Shown: positions 1 to 10,778 of the stretch, piece after piece | Layout of the letters: the number at the start of each line of letters is the position of its first letter | How positions within the stretch are numbered: position 1 is the stretch's first letter | Made by a program: the position numbers and the translations under genes | Notes under the pieces: model-generated | The model's database searches: none | Told to the model about the DNA's origin: nothing | The model's input: only the letters and a program-made list of their open reading frames with translations | Assembly (NCBI GenBank): GCA_958450365.1 | Contig: CAUEEP010000307.1 | Span: 62,001 to 126,000 of the forward strand | From: Mesorhabditis belari | Lineage: Eukaryota; Nematoda; Chromadorea; Rhabditida; Rhabditidae | Direction of reading: 5' to 3' | DNA: 64,000 bases

Positions 1-200
1 TCTAGTGCCGAAAAACGGTCGTTGCCAGGGATTATCTAGAGCCATACAGTGGTGGTGGCTGTTTCCTCAAGAAATCGTCTCAAGATTGGTTCCGCGGCTT
101 GCATGAGGTGCGATTGGAAGGAAAACAAAGTAAAAAAAGCGTTAATCGCTTCTCTTTCTGTTCCGTGCACCCAATAGAAAGCGTTTCCGTTGATCGCTGA
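1..200 (+). pseudogene. Degenerate copy of the orphan gene's last exon
   Basis: This matches the last exon of the orphan gene at 41306-41506, including the stretches PKNGR, DYLEPYSGGG and DWFRGLHEV. The window edge cuts off its beginning. An extra T near position 25 breaks the frame, and SGGGYF has become SGGGCF. The tail encodes a variant ending in SVDR before a stop near 200. It has no upstream exons of its own in the window. It is a dispersed exon copy, not a working gene. Confidence 0.7.
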
Positions 201-391
201 ACTCTGGTTCGCAAGAATTCGAAAAAAAAAATTTTTCAACAACTTAACAAGAGCAACTCGTCAAGAATGAGAGAAATGATTTTCTTTTCTATAATTTCTA
301 TTGTACCTAGAGTTACCTAGAGGCCTTGAACGACCAGTTAAATCTAAAGAATCATTCTGAGACATAGTAAGCCACTAAGAGAAGTGAAATC

Positions 392-910
392 ATTGGGTTG
401 GTGAATTGAAAACTGCGGGCTATTGTCATAGGTGACAGTTTGAGCACTTTTTTCACAAGAAACCCACTTTGGCGTCAATGGAAAGTTGTAGAGAATCAAG
501 AAATAAGCTTATATCCAAATTTTCAGAACGATTCAGAAACTGGTCTTCAAGAAATACGAAATTTACCAATTTTCACAAAACATGCATTTTAAGCGAAACT
601 TTCTGTTTCCCTTTGCAAATTTGGCTACGAGCCTAATTTTTGATTCTCTACAACTTCTCTATTGACACCAAAATGGATTTCTTTTGAAGAAAGTGCTCAA
701 ACTGGGACATCTCCAGTCCTCCATTTTTGAGTCTCACACTTGTCTCGCACACAAACCAGAAGCCTACTAGGAAAGAGGAATCCGCAAAAATGGCGTATAA
801 AATGGGCAGAAGTCGTCAATAATAATGGAAATTATTTGGAATGAATTGATGGTTTTATGTTGAATCAATTTTAGTTCAAAGTCCGGCAGTTTTCAATTGA
901 CCAACCCAAT
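392..910. mobile_element. Foldback MITE with ATTGGGTTGGT ends
   Basis: The ends ATTGGGTTGGTGAATTGAAA and its reverse complement (one mismatch, ending at 910) form terminal inverted repeats of about 25 bp. Inside, 420-515 pairs with roughly 640-715 reversed (shared TTTGAGCACTTT and GTTGTAGAGAATC), so much of the element can fold back. It has no coding capacity. It sits at the join between the 3' flank of an orphan-exon copy (left) and the 5' flank of an F-box copy (right). Confidence 0.65.
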
Positions 911-1150
911 AATTGCCCACCTGGTTTTGGAAATCTAATTGTTTTTTATTTACAGGTAGACGGGGGCCAAGCAAAATGTTGTTTGAAATTTCAAAAAAAA
1001 GCTGGGAAAAAAAAATTGGCAAGCGAGTGTTTCGCCAGTTAGCTGAGTATCTCCAGGGAAAGGGTGTAAAAAGGTGTAAAAAGGCGCGAAATTTTCGGAA
1101 CAGTCATTCATTCGTCACAAGCTCGTTATTGTTTAGTGTCATTTAGTGCT
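911..1150 (+). pseudogene. F-box-family relic, 5' end only
   Basis: The stretch keeps the family's 5' signature: GACTTGGTTTTGG-like flank, the TTTTTATTTACAG acceptor and an ATG at 976 followed by a few family codons (MLFEIS...). The body of the gene is missing. It is replaced by a piece of the unit's far-upstream repeat (about 1015-1120, reversed), after which the family 3' flank resumes (GTGCTTTTGTTGTATCATGG). An internal deletion or rearrangement removed over 300 codons. Confidence 0.6.
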
Positions 1151-1560
1151 TTTGTTGTATCATGGTCACATTGTCATTGCTTTCATCTAATTCATCCATT
1201 TTCGATATTGCCTATGCAACTGGAGCAGAAGTTGACAAGGATGAATGTTTGTTTCGATATATGATTATTATTTGACAAGGATGTATTATTTCTTTCGTAT
1301 AAAAATAAAGCTTTATAAATAGCCGAGAAAAAGTGAAATAAAAGAGTTAGCCGGAATAATTGGAATGGAATACACATCGATTGCTGCGTTTTCGTAACGT
1401 TTGTCCTCGTAGTTTCCGTGGACTTGGTCCGTGTACTTCCGTGGACTTGGTCTTGGACGTGGAAACGGATGGTCACCCTTTGAACGCCCATAACTTAACA
1501 TAACGAGATCCGGAAATGTTTTTCTAAAGTTTTTGGAAAATGGTAACAGAGCGAGATACA
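1151..1560 (+). other. F-box unit 3' flank
   Basis: This is the conserved downstream flank seen after every F-box copy: the ATTCATCCATTTTCGATATTG block, an ATAAAAATAAAGC stretch that could serve as polyadenylation signal, and the GGACTTGG/CACGGAC blocks. A small duplication of a TCCGTG(G/T)ACTTGGTC motif is present near 1420-1455. No gene is seen. Confidence 0.55.
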
Positions 1561-2745
1561 AAGGCGAGTTTACGATTACAGTGGCGGGTACTGTAGCGTG
1601 AACACGAAATAAAATCGTATGTTTTTGTTGATTTAGGTTGGAATTTGATCAATTCCTCAATTATTCTGCCGATCTGGGGCGCACACTACCCGAAAAGCTC
1701 AAAAAAATTGTCGTTGGCAAAAACTGATTGCAGATTCGGAAACAGCGAAAAAGCGGAAACTGCATCAGAGAGGTAGTTTTCCTGGCGAAAAAGCCACGAT
1801 AAGTTAACAACATTCCCTAGTTAGAATAGTGAAATCATTACAGTATTCTTTAAAGTAATACGAGAATACTGTTTCTCAGACAATTTTTGGGTTCTCCTTG
1901 CTTCACAAAACCCACAAAGGGTTCTCCTTGCTTCACAAGGTTTTTAGGCTTACAGGCTTAGGCTTTGGTTTTAGAGTTGATGGAGAAAACTAGGCAAAAA
2001 TGTATCTCAACCTTTCCATGGGTTTTAAAGGATTATTCTGAAGCTTGTTCGATAGAATAATAGACATTCCATAGCTGATTCAACTGGTTACCGTAAAACT
2101 TCGAGGAAAGACGATTCATCCGTCCTTAAGATCACCCTAAATGTACCTGGTTCGACAAAATGTCTTCATTGATCTGCAAATGGCTCGATTAAGGCTCTCA
2201 AAGGGTAACTGTGGCTTTTTCTTGACTCTCCAGGATTCCCTTTAGGAAGTTACCGTAATCCCGTTTTCGAAAAGATTCAGGAAAAACTAGCGTAATCCCA
2301 ATGTCCTCTAACAAGGGAATGGTCAGAAGTGACCGTGACATTTCGGCATCAAAATCAGGGCCAAACACAAGTCGAATACGGTCACCACGATGATGCTTTC
2401 GAATTTTGCCAAGGAATTAGTTTTCGAGAAAATACGTTACAAGTTTGGACATCCGATGTATCTCAAACTGTATCATTCTGACTGAAAAGTTTATCTGTAC
2501 TCCGGTCCTGACTCTCTTCGGTTTTACTACAGCACAATAAGTTTCCCAAGCATTCAGGTACTGTTAAAAATGCTTTTTAAAGGGAGGGTAACAATCAAAA
2601 TTTTAAAGTATTAATCGAAAGATTAGTTACTTTCTTTAGCTTTCGTTAGGAGCGTAAAGAAACGATGGTATTAGGAAAATTTAGAGATTTAGAGAAAAAC
2701 CGTGAGCTATCTTTTTTTGTCTATGTAAATTTAGTGTAGTGTTAT
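1561..2745. other. Gene-free mosaic of degraded repeats
   Basis: No credible coding region is visible. About 1850-1945 is a decayed copy of the unit flank (CTCCTTGCTTC twice). About 1940-2290 recurs inverted at 17020-17340, next to the mariner relic there. The remaining part looks unique. Confidence 0.5.
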
Positions 2746-2766
2746 ATCTGTCGCAGCCGCTCGTGA

Positions 2767-2992
2767 TTTTCAGCCGCTAGTGATTGAATCACCATCGGCT
2801 AGCCGCTAGGGATTGAATCATGATCGGCTAGCCCCTAGTGATTCAATCACCATCGGCTAGCCCCTAGTGATTCAATCACCATCGGCTAGCCCCTAGTGAT
2901 TCAATCACCATCGGCTAGCCCCTAGTGATTCAATCACCATCGGCTAGCCGCTAGTGTTTCAATCACGATCGGCTAGCCGATGGTGATTGAAG
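2767..2992. repeat. 29-bp minisatellite, about 7-8 copies
   Basis: The motif CGGCTAGCCCCTAGTGATTC recurs with starts at 2796, 2825, 2854, 2883, 2912, 2941 and 2970, an exact 29-bp period. Each unit contains the self-complementary core GGCTAGCC. The last unit runs into an inverted half (CGATGGTGATTGAA), so the array end can form a hairpin. Confidence 0.85.
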
Positions 2993-3137
2993 TTTTTTTT
3001 AATGAAACATTTGGAATACAATGCAGATTTATCTCACGATTACAATGCAGATTTATCAATTAAAAAACTTAGGTTAATAGGACCAAATATTTTAACACCT
3101 CGGGAGGTAACTTCTGTTGCCAAATTCGAAAAATTAG

Positions 3138-3184
3138 ATTCTGCTGCGGACGCCCTGGCTGGTTTTTGGACGTCACGTGCACAA
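3138..3184 (+). pseudogene. Short F-box-gene fragment
   Basis: About 45 bases match the F-box-family codons for the stretch around LLRTPWLVFGRHVH (GATTCTGCTGCGGACGCCCT, then GGTTTTTGGACGTCACGTGC). No other part of the gene is adjacent. It is a filler fragment in the mosaic. Confidence 0.5.
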
Positions 3185-3609
3185 GATTTTATCTGTTGAT
3201 GATCGGATTTTGATCCAACGTCATGCCCATGACAACGTGATTTAATTTCTAGACAAACAGCTAAAATTTCGATTATATTCCTAAATTTTCACCTTTGAAA
3301 TTCAAAATTCTTTCCTCTTAAATGCTTGCGCCACAATTTGTCGCTAGTTTTGCAGTTTTGCAAACGATTTTGCAATCTTTTAAACCTAAACTAATGAAAT
3401 CTAGATTTTTAAAATAGGAATATCAAAAAGCAATCGAATACCCATCAATAGTTTGTTGAACGAGACCTGTTTGAATGCCAGTATGATGCGCAATGATGTA
3501 GGCTATCCCTTGTACGAGATCAGAATAGTAAGCCGATTTAATAGAACTTGCTAGATTGCCTCCTTTTCCCTAGCTAACTAGATCTCTAAGTATTCTGGAT
3601 CTTCTAAAC

Positions 3610-4091
3610 CTAAAAACAACGAAAAAAGAGATTGACGATGGATTGGAGGAGACACAAACAAGAAAAGCAACAGCAACGCTAGAAGAAACCTCAGCAACTC
3701 AACCAAAACTCTTCAAACAGATCTGGCCAACAGAAGTCGTCATTGAGATTTGGCGTAACTTTAGTTACAAGTTTTTCTGATCGAATGGTGAATTTTGATC
3801 CCAACAGTACTTACCGGGAACCAAGAAGGTTTTATGGTAGCCTAGAGCGCAGTAGTTCTTTAGTTGTTAGCCGTAGTTCTCGTATTATTGTTATATAGAT
3901 TATTATCATGCGTAAAAGATCTGCCCATTTTTCAGGGTCGAGAGTTCTATTTGGTGCCGAAAAACGGTCGTGCTAGGGACTATCTAGAGCCGTACAGTGG
4001 TGGGGGTTATTTCCTCAAGAAATCGCCTCAAGATTGGTTTCGCGGTTTACATGAGGTAGATTTTTGGCTTTTTCTTGAAGCAAATCAATAA
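3610..4091 (+). pseudogene. Orphan-gene exons 8 and 9, dispersed copy
   Basis: About 3610-3747 matches orphan exon 8 (encoding PKLFKQIW...), but an indel just before EVVIE shifts the frame and the GAG/GT donor is lost. Exon 9 (3936-4091) follows a perfect CATTTTTCAG acceptor and stays open: GREFYLVPKNGR, DYLEPYSGGG, then DWFRGLHEV. Its tail differs from the central gene, ending DFWLFLEANQ. The single-base differences from other copies are mostly silent in this frame, which supports the frame choice. Confidence 0.65.
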
Positions 4092-5076
4092 ACGAACGTA
4101 AACCGCGTGTATTTTTCATCTTTGCTTCATCAGAAAACTTTCACAAGTAAATACTAGAATTTCATTTCTTAAGCCTTGTTTAAATTTAACAAGCTTTACT
4201 TTACGTTCAAATTTCTTTCATACATTCAAAATCAAGCTTTTTTGGTAAAATCTAGTAAGCAGAGGATTTGAATGCATCCAATTTGGGGGAAAGTCTGGAA
4301 ACTGGTCCAGAATATTGATATCATTACAGAATTACAGTAGAATACGATTTCTCAGAGAGTTTTTCGATTCTCTTCGATCCTCCTTGCTTCCCCCACTCTT
4401 TAAGCCCCAAAATTTGAATAAAATTTTCGCAACTACGACCGGAAACTCGGCAAGCACAAGCTAAATCACGAAAAAACGCGAAATTTTTGTCTTTCTGTAA
4501 ATATTGATTTCAATAAACTTTCCGAAAAGCTAAAAGATCATCAATTTTTAAAAGAATGACAGCAATTTTCTCTGAAACTATCCATGGAAAAAAAAAATTT
4601 GTAAAATCTTTGTAATATTAGAAATGAATCGGGGATTTTGATTTTGTAACCCCGCCTTTATTTTTTGCCCTGCTACAATTTTCCAAAAACTTTCAAAAGA
4701 AAAAGACTTCCGGACAAAGTGATGGGCTTTCAAACGGTGACGATCCGTTTGAAGTGCCCGAAAACTACGAGGACAAGGAGTTAAGGAAACGCATCAATCC
4801 CTCCAATCGATGTGTATGCCATTCCACTTATACCTGTTAACTTTTTTATTTCCCTTTTTCTCGGTTATTTATAAAAGTTTATTTTTTATACGAATAATAC
4901 AAACAATACATTCTTGTCAAATAATAATCAGACATAGAAACCAAGACTCATCCTCGTCAACTTCTGCTCCAGCTGCATAAGAAATATCGAATATGGATGA
5001 ATTAGATGAAATCAATGACAATGTGACTATGACACAACAAAAGCACTAAAACTGTATGAAACCCGATAAAAAACTC
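4092..5076. other. F-box unit 3' flank (minus-strand unit)
   Basis: No gene. This is the repeated flank lying between an orphan exon-9 copy and the 3' end of a minus-strand F-box copy. In order it carries the AAACTCGGCAAG block, CCCCGCCTTTAT, GTGACGATCCGTTTGAAGTG and the reversed 3' UTR with its TTTATT signals. Confidence 0.6.
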
Positions 5077-5790
5077 TCAAAACTCCATCTTTTCCGATTG
5101 CGGATGAATGTAGAAAGCGAAAAACTCTGTTCCCATTCCGGAACCATCCGTGTATGTGTATGATCCAAACATGTAGACACAATCCCTCCTCAAGTCAATA
5201 TTTCGTCGAAAAATGTCTGATTTCTCTGAGAACTCAAAATCGTAATCCAAATGCTTAGCCCAGATCTCCTTCGCCATTTTGATGACTTTTTGCTGATTTT
5301 CCCCGTCGAAACGCATCATTCCATGGAATCGCGAAAGAAAATCGACGATTCGGCAATCGCTCTCCTGAGAATCACGATCATTCACATAAATAGCCGCTAT
5401 CAAATTCTTGCTTGGGATCCCCTTTTCAACGATCGATTGCAAGACCTCCTCAAACCCATGATCGGTCAACTCTATTATTAACAATTTTATCGAAGTCTTG
5501 GCAAAAGCAGCGTAGTAGAAGTGAAATTCAGCAGCGGAACTACACCACAAAACGACTTCTTCGCAGTCATTCATATGATTTGCAATGAAATTCTCGAGAT
5601 GTTCGCTGATCACTTGATTTTCTTCAAACAAATCAATGTCCACACAAATATCCGCGGATTCTGCAATCACCGAGCGGAAATTCTCAAGAAATCTCAGCAA
5701 AGACTCGTTCGTGTCCACAGAGATGTCCAAATGTTTCACAGACTTCAGGTGATTCAGAATCGCCGCGTTTTGATCGGGGAATCGTTTGGG
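5077..5790 (-). pseudogene. F-box-family gene, 5'-truncated
   Basis: The coding frame is open from about 5785 down to the stop at 5077 and covers the C-terminal two thirds (SVKHLDISVDTNE... to HPQSEKMEF). The F-box and first 100 or so codons are gone. At about 5785 the coding sequence (FPDQNAAILNH) joins directly to the interior of the CAGGGTG element normally several hundred bases upstream, so one deletion removed promoter, F-box and the element's near end. The middle segment (ESADICVDIDLFEEN) is almost identical to the intact copy at 59204-60250. Confidence 0.8.
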
Positions 5791-6001
5791 GAATCCAAAA
5801 CTAGATTGTGTGCCAGGTTCAGCGCGCGACCACCAAAGTTGAAAGCCATTTTTAAAAAATGTGAACTCCTATCGATTAGATAATAGACACCGCTACCGGA
5901 GACTCGCTCCGAATTCACTCGTAAAAGGTTTGTGAAAATCGGTGATCATTTGACTAAGCTAGACCCTCCACAGTGATTATGAGTAATTATGAGGCACCCT
6001 G
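5791..6001. mobile_element. CAGGGTG MITE, one end only
   Basis: The distal end is intact (ATTATGAGGCACCCTG followed by TA). The gene-proximal end was lost in the deletion that truncated the neighbouring F-box copy. Confidence 0.65.
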
Positions 6002-6261
6002 TAGACAAGATTCTCAACAGTCTCTAGATAACTCGGCTCATCAACTATAATCAGAATGAACATGAAAAAATGAAAAATTTCGACCCCGAGCTATCAAGAC
6101 CGTAAAACTATTTTAAGCAGTCTATGAATCCGAAAAAATAGGTTGTTTAATTTTTGACCGTAGAACACAAAAAGGTGAAAAGCGAAAAGAAACTAGGCCC
6201 ACGCTATTAGATGAGAGTGTAATTAGTCCCATTAATGGTTTCCTATAAAGACCACAACGTG

Positions 6262-6998
6262 GTACAACGCGGGCTCAGCCCCGATACGCCGCTCACTTCA
6301 CTCTACTACAATATCGACCATATCAGACTAAACGTCGAATCGTTCGTGAGTTTGTTTTAGGGTTATGACCTAAATGCTTATGCTTTTGTACAGCTTTCTT
6401 TTGCTTTGAGTTCTCTATAGGCAAGTAATATACACATTTTTAACTTCAAGGAATGTACTTTTCCGGAAAAGGGCGGTAGAATTCAATCTTTTTTGGTCAA
6501 AAATTAGCAAATTCCAAACTGCAACTTTACCCCTTCGAGACCAAACAAAATGTGCGACACGTTAACCTGATTTTGTTCAGCATCAGGCAGTTTCATTATC
6601 CTATCAATTTAGGGCTATCGTCAGTACTAACGGAATTGAGGTTCTACACGGCTCCGATACACAAGCTCAGCACTGTCGCTTATAATGGAGAGTTTGAGAA
6701 GCCGTTGATCAGGTAAGATTTACCGAAACTCGACGCCTTTGTTTGCCCCAGATCAAGCTAAATATCAAAGGTATAAAATGATGCTACTACTTGAAGCTAA
6801 ACAAAAGGAAAATGAAAGAACAAAACACCTACAGGCCATTTTAGAAAGCTTCACAAAAGCAAAAGTATTTAGATCAAAATCCCGAAAACAAACTCACAAA
6901 CTTCTGCGATTCGGTTGATATGGGCGAGGAGTGATGGGCGATAGTGGAATGGAATATAGGGGAGTGGAGTGGCCGGCGCGTCTGAGCTCGCGTTGTAC
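6262..6998. repeat. Foldback element of the F-box unit
   Basis: The left end GTACAACGC(G)GGCTCAGCCACG pairs with the right end, reading GAGCTCGCGTTGTAC. Inner blocks GAGTTTGTTTT / AAACAAACTC and AGGCAGTTTCATTAT also pair, giving imperfect arms of roughly 300-400 bp. No coding region is supported. Confidence 0.55.
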
Positions 6999-7690
6999 CC
7001 GAAATACGGTGGGTCAGCAGCACCATCCCTGCAAAAAAAACATACAGGTTGGTAAGAGGTTTTCGTTATAAATAGTAAAAACAGGAAAGAGTGAAAATAA
7101 AAGAGGCACCCACTCGGGAGGAGCTTTTAGGATGAATGACTGTTCCGAAAATTTCGCGCCTTTTTTACAAAATCATTAGCTGAATATCTTTTCCCTGAAG
7201 ATACTCAGCGAACTAACAAAACACTCGCTTGCCAATGGGTAATAATAGATTTGCCCATGGCTATAAAAAGAAAGAAAAGATTTGCCAATCGTTTGAAGCC
7301 TTTTCTTGCTTTCAAGAGGAAACTCGAATGTTTTTTGACGCTTTTGGGTAGTTTTTTGACGTCCTTGCAAACTGGATGTCACCCAACAATCTAAATGTCG
7401 TAGCCGATTATGAATGAAAGTAGCTTTTTCTAGAAATTTGTCGTCAAAGGCAAACTATTTTCTAGATGTTGTAGTGGTAAAACCCCAATTCCCCCAGTTC
7501 GAGTACGGATCGGCAACTTTGCCATTTTGACCCAAAATTTAAATGTTTTGAACTGTAATACGTTACTGGTTACGACTTGTTAATCAGGCTTTATACTTCC
7601 GAAGAAAGTTTAAGAGTTTTCACGTTTTTAACTTTTGTCTTTTATATTTTCATAAGACTAAATTTTCTTTTTATGATGGAGGATCGATTT
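6999..7690. other. Distal part of F-box unit, no supported gene
   Basis: This conserved block (GCTGAATATC...CCTGAAGATACTCAG, CACTCGCTTGCCAATGGG, GTAGCCGATTATGAATG) recurs in every unit. Open frames exist here but carry different indels in each copy, so protein coding is not supported. Confidence 0.5.
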
Positions 7691-7699
7691 GCTGGAACC

Positions 7700-7855
7700 T
7701 TCACGCAATCAGACATTTTTCGACGGAACATTCACTCGAGGAGGGATTGTGTCTACATGTTTGGATCATACACAGACACGGATGATATAGATTCCGTAAC
7801 CACAGAATTCTTCGCTTTCTACGTTCATCCGCAATCGGAGAAGATGGAGTTTTGA
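7700..7855 (+). pseudogene. F-box-family C-terminal fragment
   Basis: It encodes only the last 50 or so residues (SDIFRRNI, RRDCVYMFGSYT, TTEFFAFYVHPQSEKMEF, stop at 7855), fused to unrelated sequence (MMEDRFAGTFTQ). It points opposite to the nearest larger copy. The same solo tail, with the same fusion, recurs at 26.4 and 31.1 kb. Confidence 0.75.
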
Positions 7856-8490
7856 GAGTTTGACTCTCCGAGGCAGATCATCACGACAAGGCTTGTCTCT
7901 AGACAGCAAAATTATGCAAGAGTCGATTATTTTGACTCCTGGATGGACTACAGTGCTCATATTGTTACAGTAGATTGCTAGTAGATTGCCAGTAGATTGC
8001 TAGAGTCCCATGACACTGCTTTACATTAGAGTTTAGATCCGGGCCTCACTGTGCGAATGCGGGTGTGAATGCGGAGATTCTCCTCAAGCAACAAGCTTAC
8101 ATCTAGGCGGAATTGTGATAGATTTTGAAGTCGATTTTGAGTAAATTTGAGTAAAGACAAAGGAAGACAAAATCTAATGTTTCTTTTGCTAAGCTATCGT
8201 AATCTAGATAAAAAGTCATTGGATTTTATGCTAAATTTTGTTTGAATACCATTTGAATGCTGCTTTTTTTTCTACGAAAATCGACTCTGTGCGTTCCAGA
8301 TCTAACAAAAATCCCCTTTTCATTTCATTTTTTTTTTGATTTTGTTATAAAAATCATTTGAAAACTGCAAAAATACACCAAATTATTTATAAAATCCAAG
8401 ATATGGCAAGATTTTTTTGTCAATTTGAAGAAAACACGAAATGGGATACCTTTTCGGCTCAAAATTCTCAATACAATCCAAAATTCTCTG
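7856..8490. other. No gene; repeat flank shared with 31.3 and 32.6 kb
   Basis: About 7856-8130 matches 31263-31520 and 21000-21250 (TTACAGTAGATTGC, CTCCTCAAGCAACAAGC). From about 8150 it matches 32600-32960 in the same orientation, the downstream flank of the ion-channel gene. Confidence 0.55.
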
Positions 8491-8493
8491 ATA

Positions 8494-8994
8494 TTAGGTT
8501 GATGCAAAAGTCTTTTTCATTTTTTTCGTCTGCCGTTTCAAGCCAACAAATGCACCAATTAAACTACGCTTGATTTCATTAGAAAAACCAATTATTTTTC
8601 TGCAAAATAACATTAAAACGGGTTTAAAAATATTGAATGCCTGGATTTTCTTGAGAGTATGAAGTCGGGTAGTCAAAAAGGGCTAACTCGATGATGCGGT
8701 TTAGACACCTTAGCTAAAGAAAACCTATCTTCGTGTCAATAGATAAAAGATAGAGAAAAAAAACGTTTGATATTTCGCCAAAATTTCAGAGAAAAAAAAA
8801 AAATTTTAGATTTTTACGAAAAAGGCGTTTTTCACTCGCGAATTTGCTTGAAAGTGAACCGAAATTCATTTAAAAAGATGGAAATTGAACAAAAAAACAC
8901 TTTTTTTATAGAGCAAACTATAGATTAATTGGTGAATTTGTTACTTTTTAACAGAAGTACGAAAAAAATTAAAAAGACTTTTGCATCAACCTGA
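8494..8994. mobile_element. MITE with TTAGGTTGATGC ends
   Basis: The terminal inverted repeats are about 22 bp (AGGTTGATGCAAAAGTC and its reverse complement), flanked by TA on both sides. The paralogous sequence at about 32965-32975 is uninterrupted (CTCTGATAGATCTAGG), which gives the empty site and a 501-bp insertion. It is non-coding and is likely a Tc1/mariner-mobilised element. Confidence 0.8.
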
Positions 8995-9086
8995 TAAATC
9001 TAGGCGCAATTAAGCCAAAATGACAAAGGTAAGCCGAAATTTCGGTAGATAACGATAGACAACGTCATCTCAAGAATTGAATATCC

Positions 9087-10625
9087 TCATGCACTCGTTG
9101 AGAGCACTCTCGGCGTCGCGATCAACATCGCCGTCACCGTCGAGAGGTAGACGGCCGAGAAAACGAAGAGGAACATTCGATCCAAGCACATCGCAATGTA
9201 CTTGTAGTCGGCTTGACACTCCTCTTCCACTGCGTCCTCGTCCAGCTTTTCCTGCAAACCATTTCTCTATCAATCAAGCACATGACAAGATAGAAACTCT
9301 GGTAGCCTTTGAAACAATTTCAGCACTCTAGAATTGATTAAAAGACAGGCCAAGCCAAGTCAAGCCAAGCCAAGTCAGACCAAGCCAGACCAAGCCAAGC
9401 CAATCCAGACCAAGCCAAGTCAAGCCAGTCGAGTTTGTTCAAGTCAGGGCGCTGGTTCGTAGCCGATCTCAAACTTTTTGAAGTATTAGAATGGAAAATT
9501 TATGATTCTCTGGTTATATTCGAAATCGAAAACTTTCAGAGCCTATAACTTTTGATAGAGTATTCCATATCAAAAACGGAAAACAGATTCGGATTCAGCG
9601 TGAAATTCTGCGTTGAATAAGGTCAATTGGTGGACCAGATTCCGTTGAAATTCCATTGTTAGAAGCTTGCTTTGCTCAAGATTTTGGCTGCTTTACTGTT
9701 TTACTTTGCCTGGCTTATAGACTGGCTTTACTCTGGAGTTTCTGGACAAGTTCCTTGCCAGAAGGTAGAGCTTTGCCTGGTCTAGCCTAGCTTCTAGACT
9801 AGCCAGGCCAACCAGACCAGCCCTAGTTACAATAATCGAGGCTTACCTTAAACGATCGCATTAAGATGATAATTTCTCTCAATTCTGCTTGCAACGGGGC
9901 ATAATCTCTTTCAATTGATAGTAGACGAGGTCGTTGAGTTGAAACTAAAGCTTTATTCTTTTCTAATTGTTAAGCTTTAAAGTGAAATGTTAGTCAAATT
10001 GTCGTATGCCTGATTTTTCAGCTTATTTTCAAGCGGTTTTATAATTCGTTGATGAAAATGAAGTAAATGAAATGGAGAATGGAGTTTAAGGAATCTTTTA
10101 GAAGTGAATTATTTCTGAATGATCTATCTAAAGATTGAAACGTACAATTCCTCTTCTCTACAATCTCATTTACGTTCCCTCTTTCTCTCCATTCGTCATC
10201 TCGATCCGATTTGTTCATTAATGAAGATTTTGAATTTTGAAAACTTGAATAAATCAATGAATTTTCGATAATTTGAAACTCTCACCTCTCCACTGAGAAA
10301 GCTTCCCTCTGGGAAATTTGAATCAATCACCGTTTTATACTTTCGTGGTTTCGCAAAAGTTTTCCCCGGTCTTGTCATCAAAAGTAATCAAGGTAGCCAC
10401 TCCAAAAACAGGTTTCGCATCTGAATTTTTCATTCTAATTTCATTTTTGAGTGCAGACTAGTTACACCTACAGTACAGACTAGTTACAGCTTTTTAAGCT
10501 TTTTAAGCAGTACCCCTCTCCATTTAAACACCTAGGACAGTAAAGTAGAGTCTGTTTTCCTTTTGAACTCACTGTATTGCTTAGTTTGTGCGTTTTTGGG
10601 TTTCTAAAGTGTACATTGATGATGA
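9087..10625 (-). pseudogene. 3' partial copy of the ion-channel gene
   Basis: The copy holds equivalents of the last four exons of the 33064-37412 gene: exon 13 (9087-9251, TM4), exon 12 (9847-9944), exon 11 (10146-10199) and exon 10 (10286-10420). It also keeps the end of the TM3 exon (about 10560-10620), where homology stops abruptly. The codon for the second Trp of EWLPW is TGA (10388-10390), so the copy is dead. Exon 10 keeps a better donor (GTGAGA) than the intact gene (GTCGGA). It is in the same orientation as the source. Confidence 0.85.
9353..9432. repeat. (AAGCC)n-type satellite
   Basis: Imperfect 5-bp and 10-bp tandem repeats of AGCCAAGCCAAGTC. Related arrays occur at 33327-33362 and, reversed, at 17560-17640. 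Confidence 0.75.
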
Positions 10626-10778
10626 AACAACATCACAAGGTAATAATTTTTAAACAAAAAGTGTCCTTAATTTGTTAATTGTAGAATCTCTTTAGAAAGA
10701 CATTACAACGATTCTAAGTCTCTTTAAATCTTGTACAACCTCCCAAAGCTTTGAGAATCGAGAATAGAATCTCTTTAG

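Noticed and set aside
2767..2992. CRISPR-like array
   Set aside because: The 29-bp units are contiguous with no unique spacers, in a eukaryotic context; it is a minisatellite.
9077..9331. Arg/Ser-rich plus-strand ORF ([20 protein letters not shown]), also at 33054
   Set aside because: Antisense to the TM4 exon of the channel gene, whose frame has a clear acceptor, TM segment and stop.
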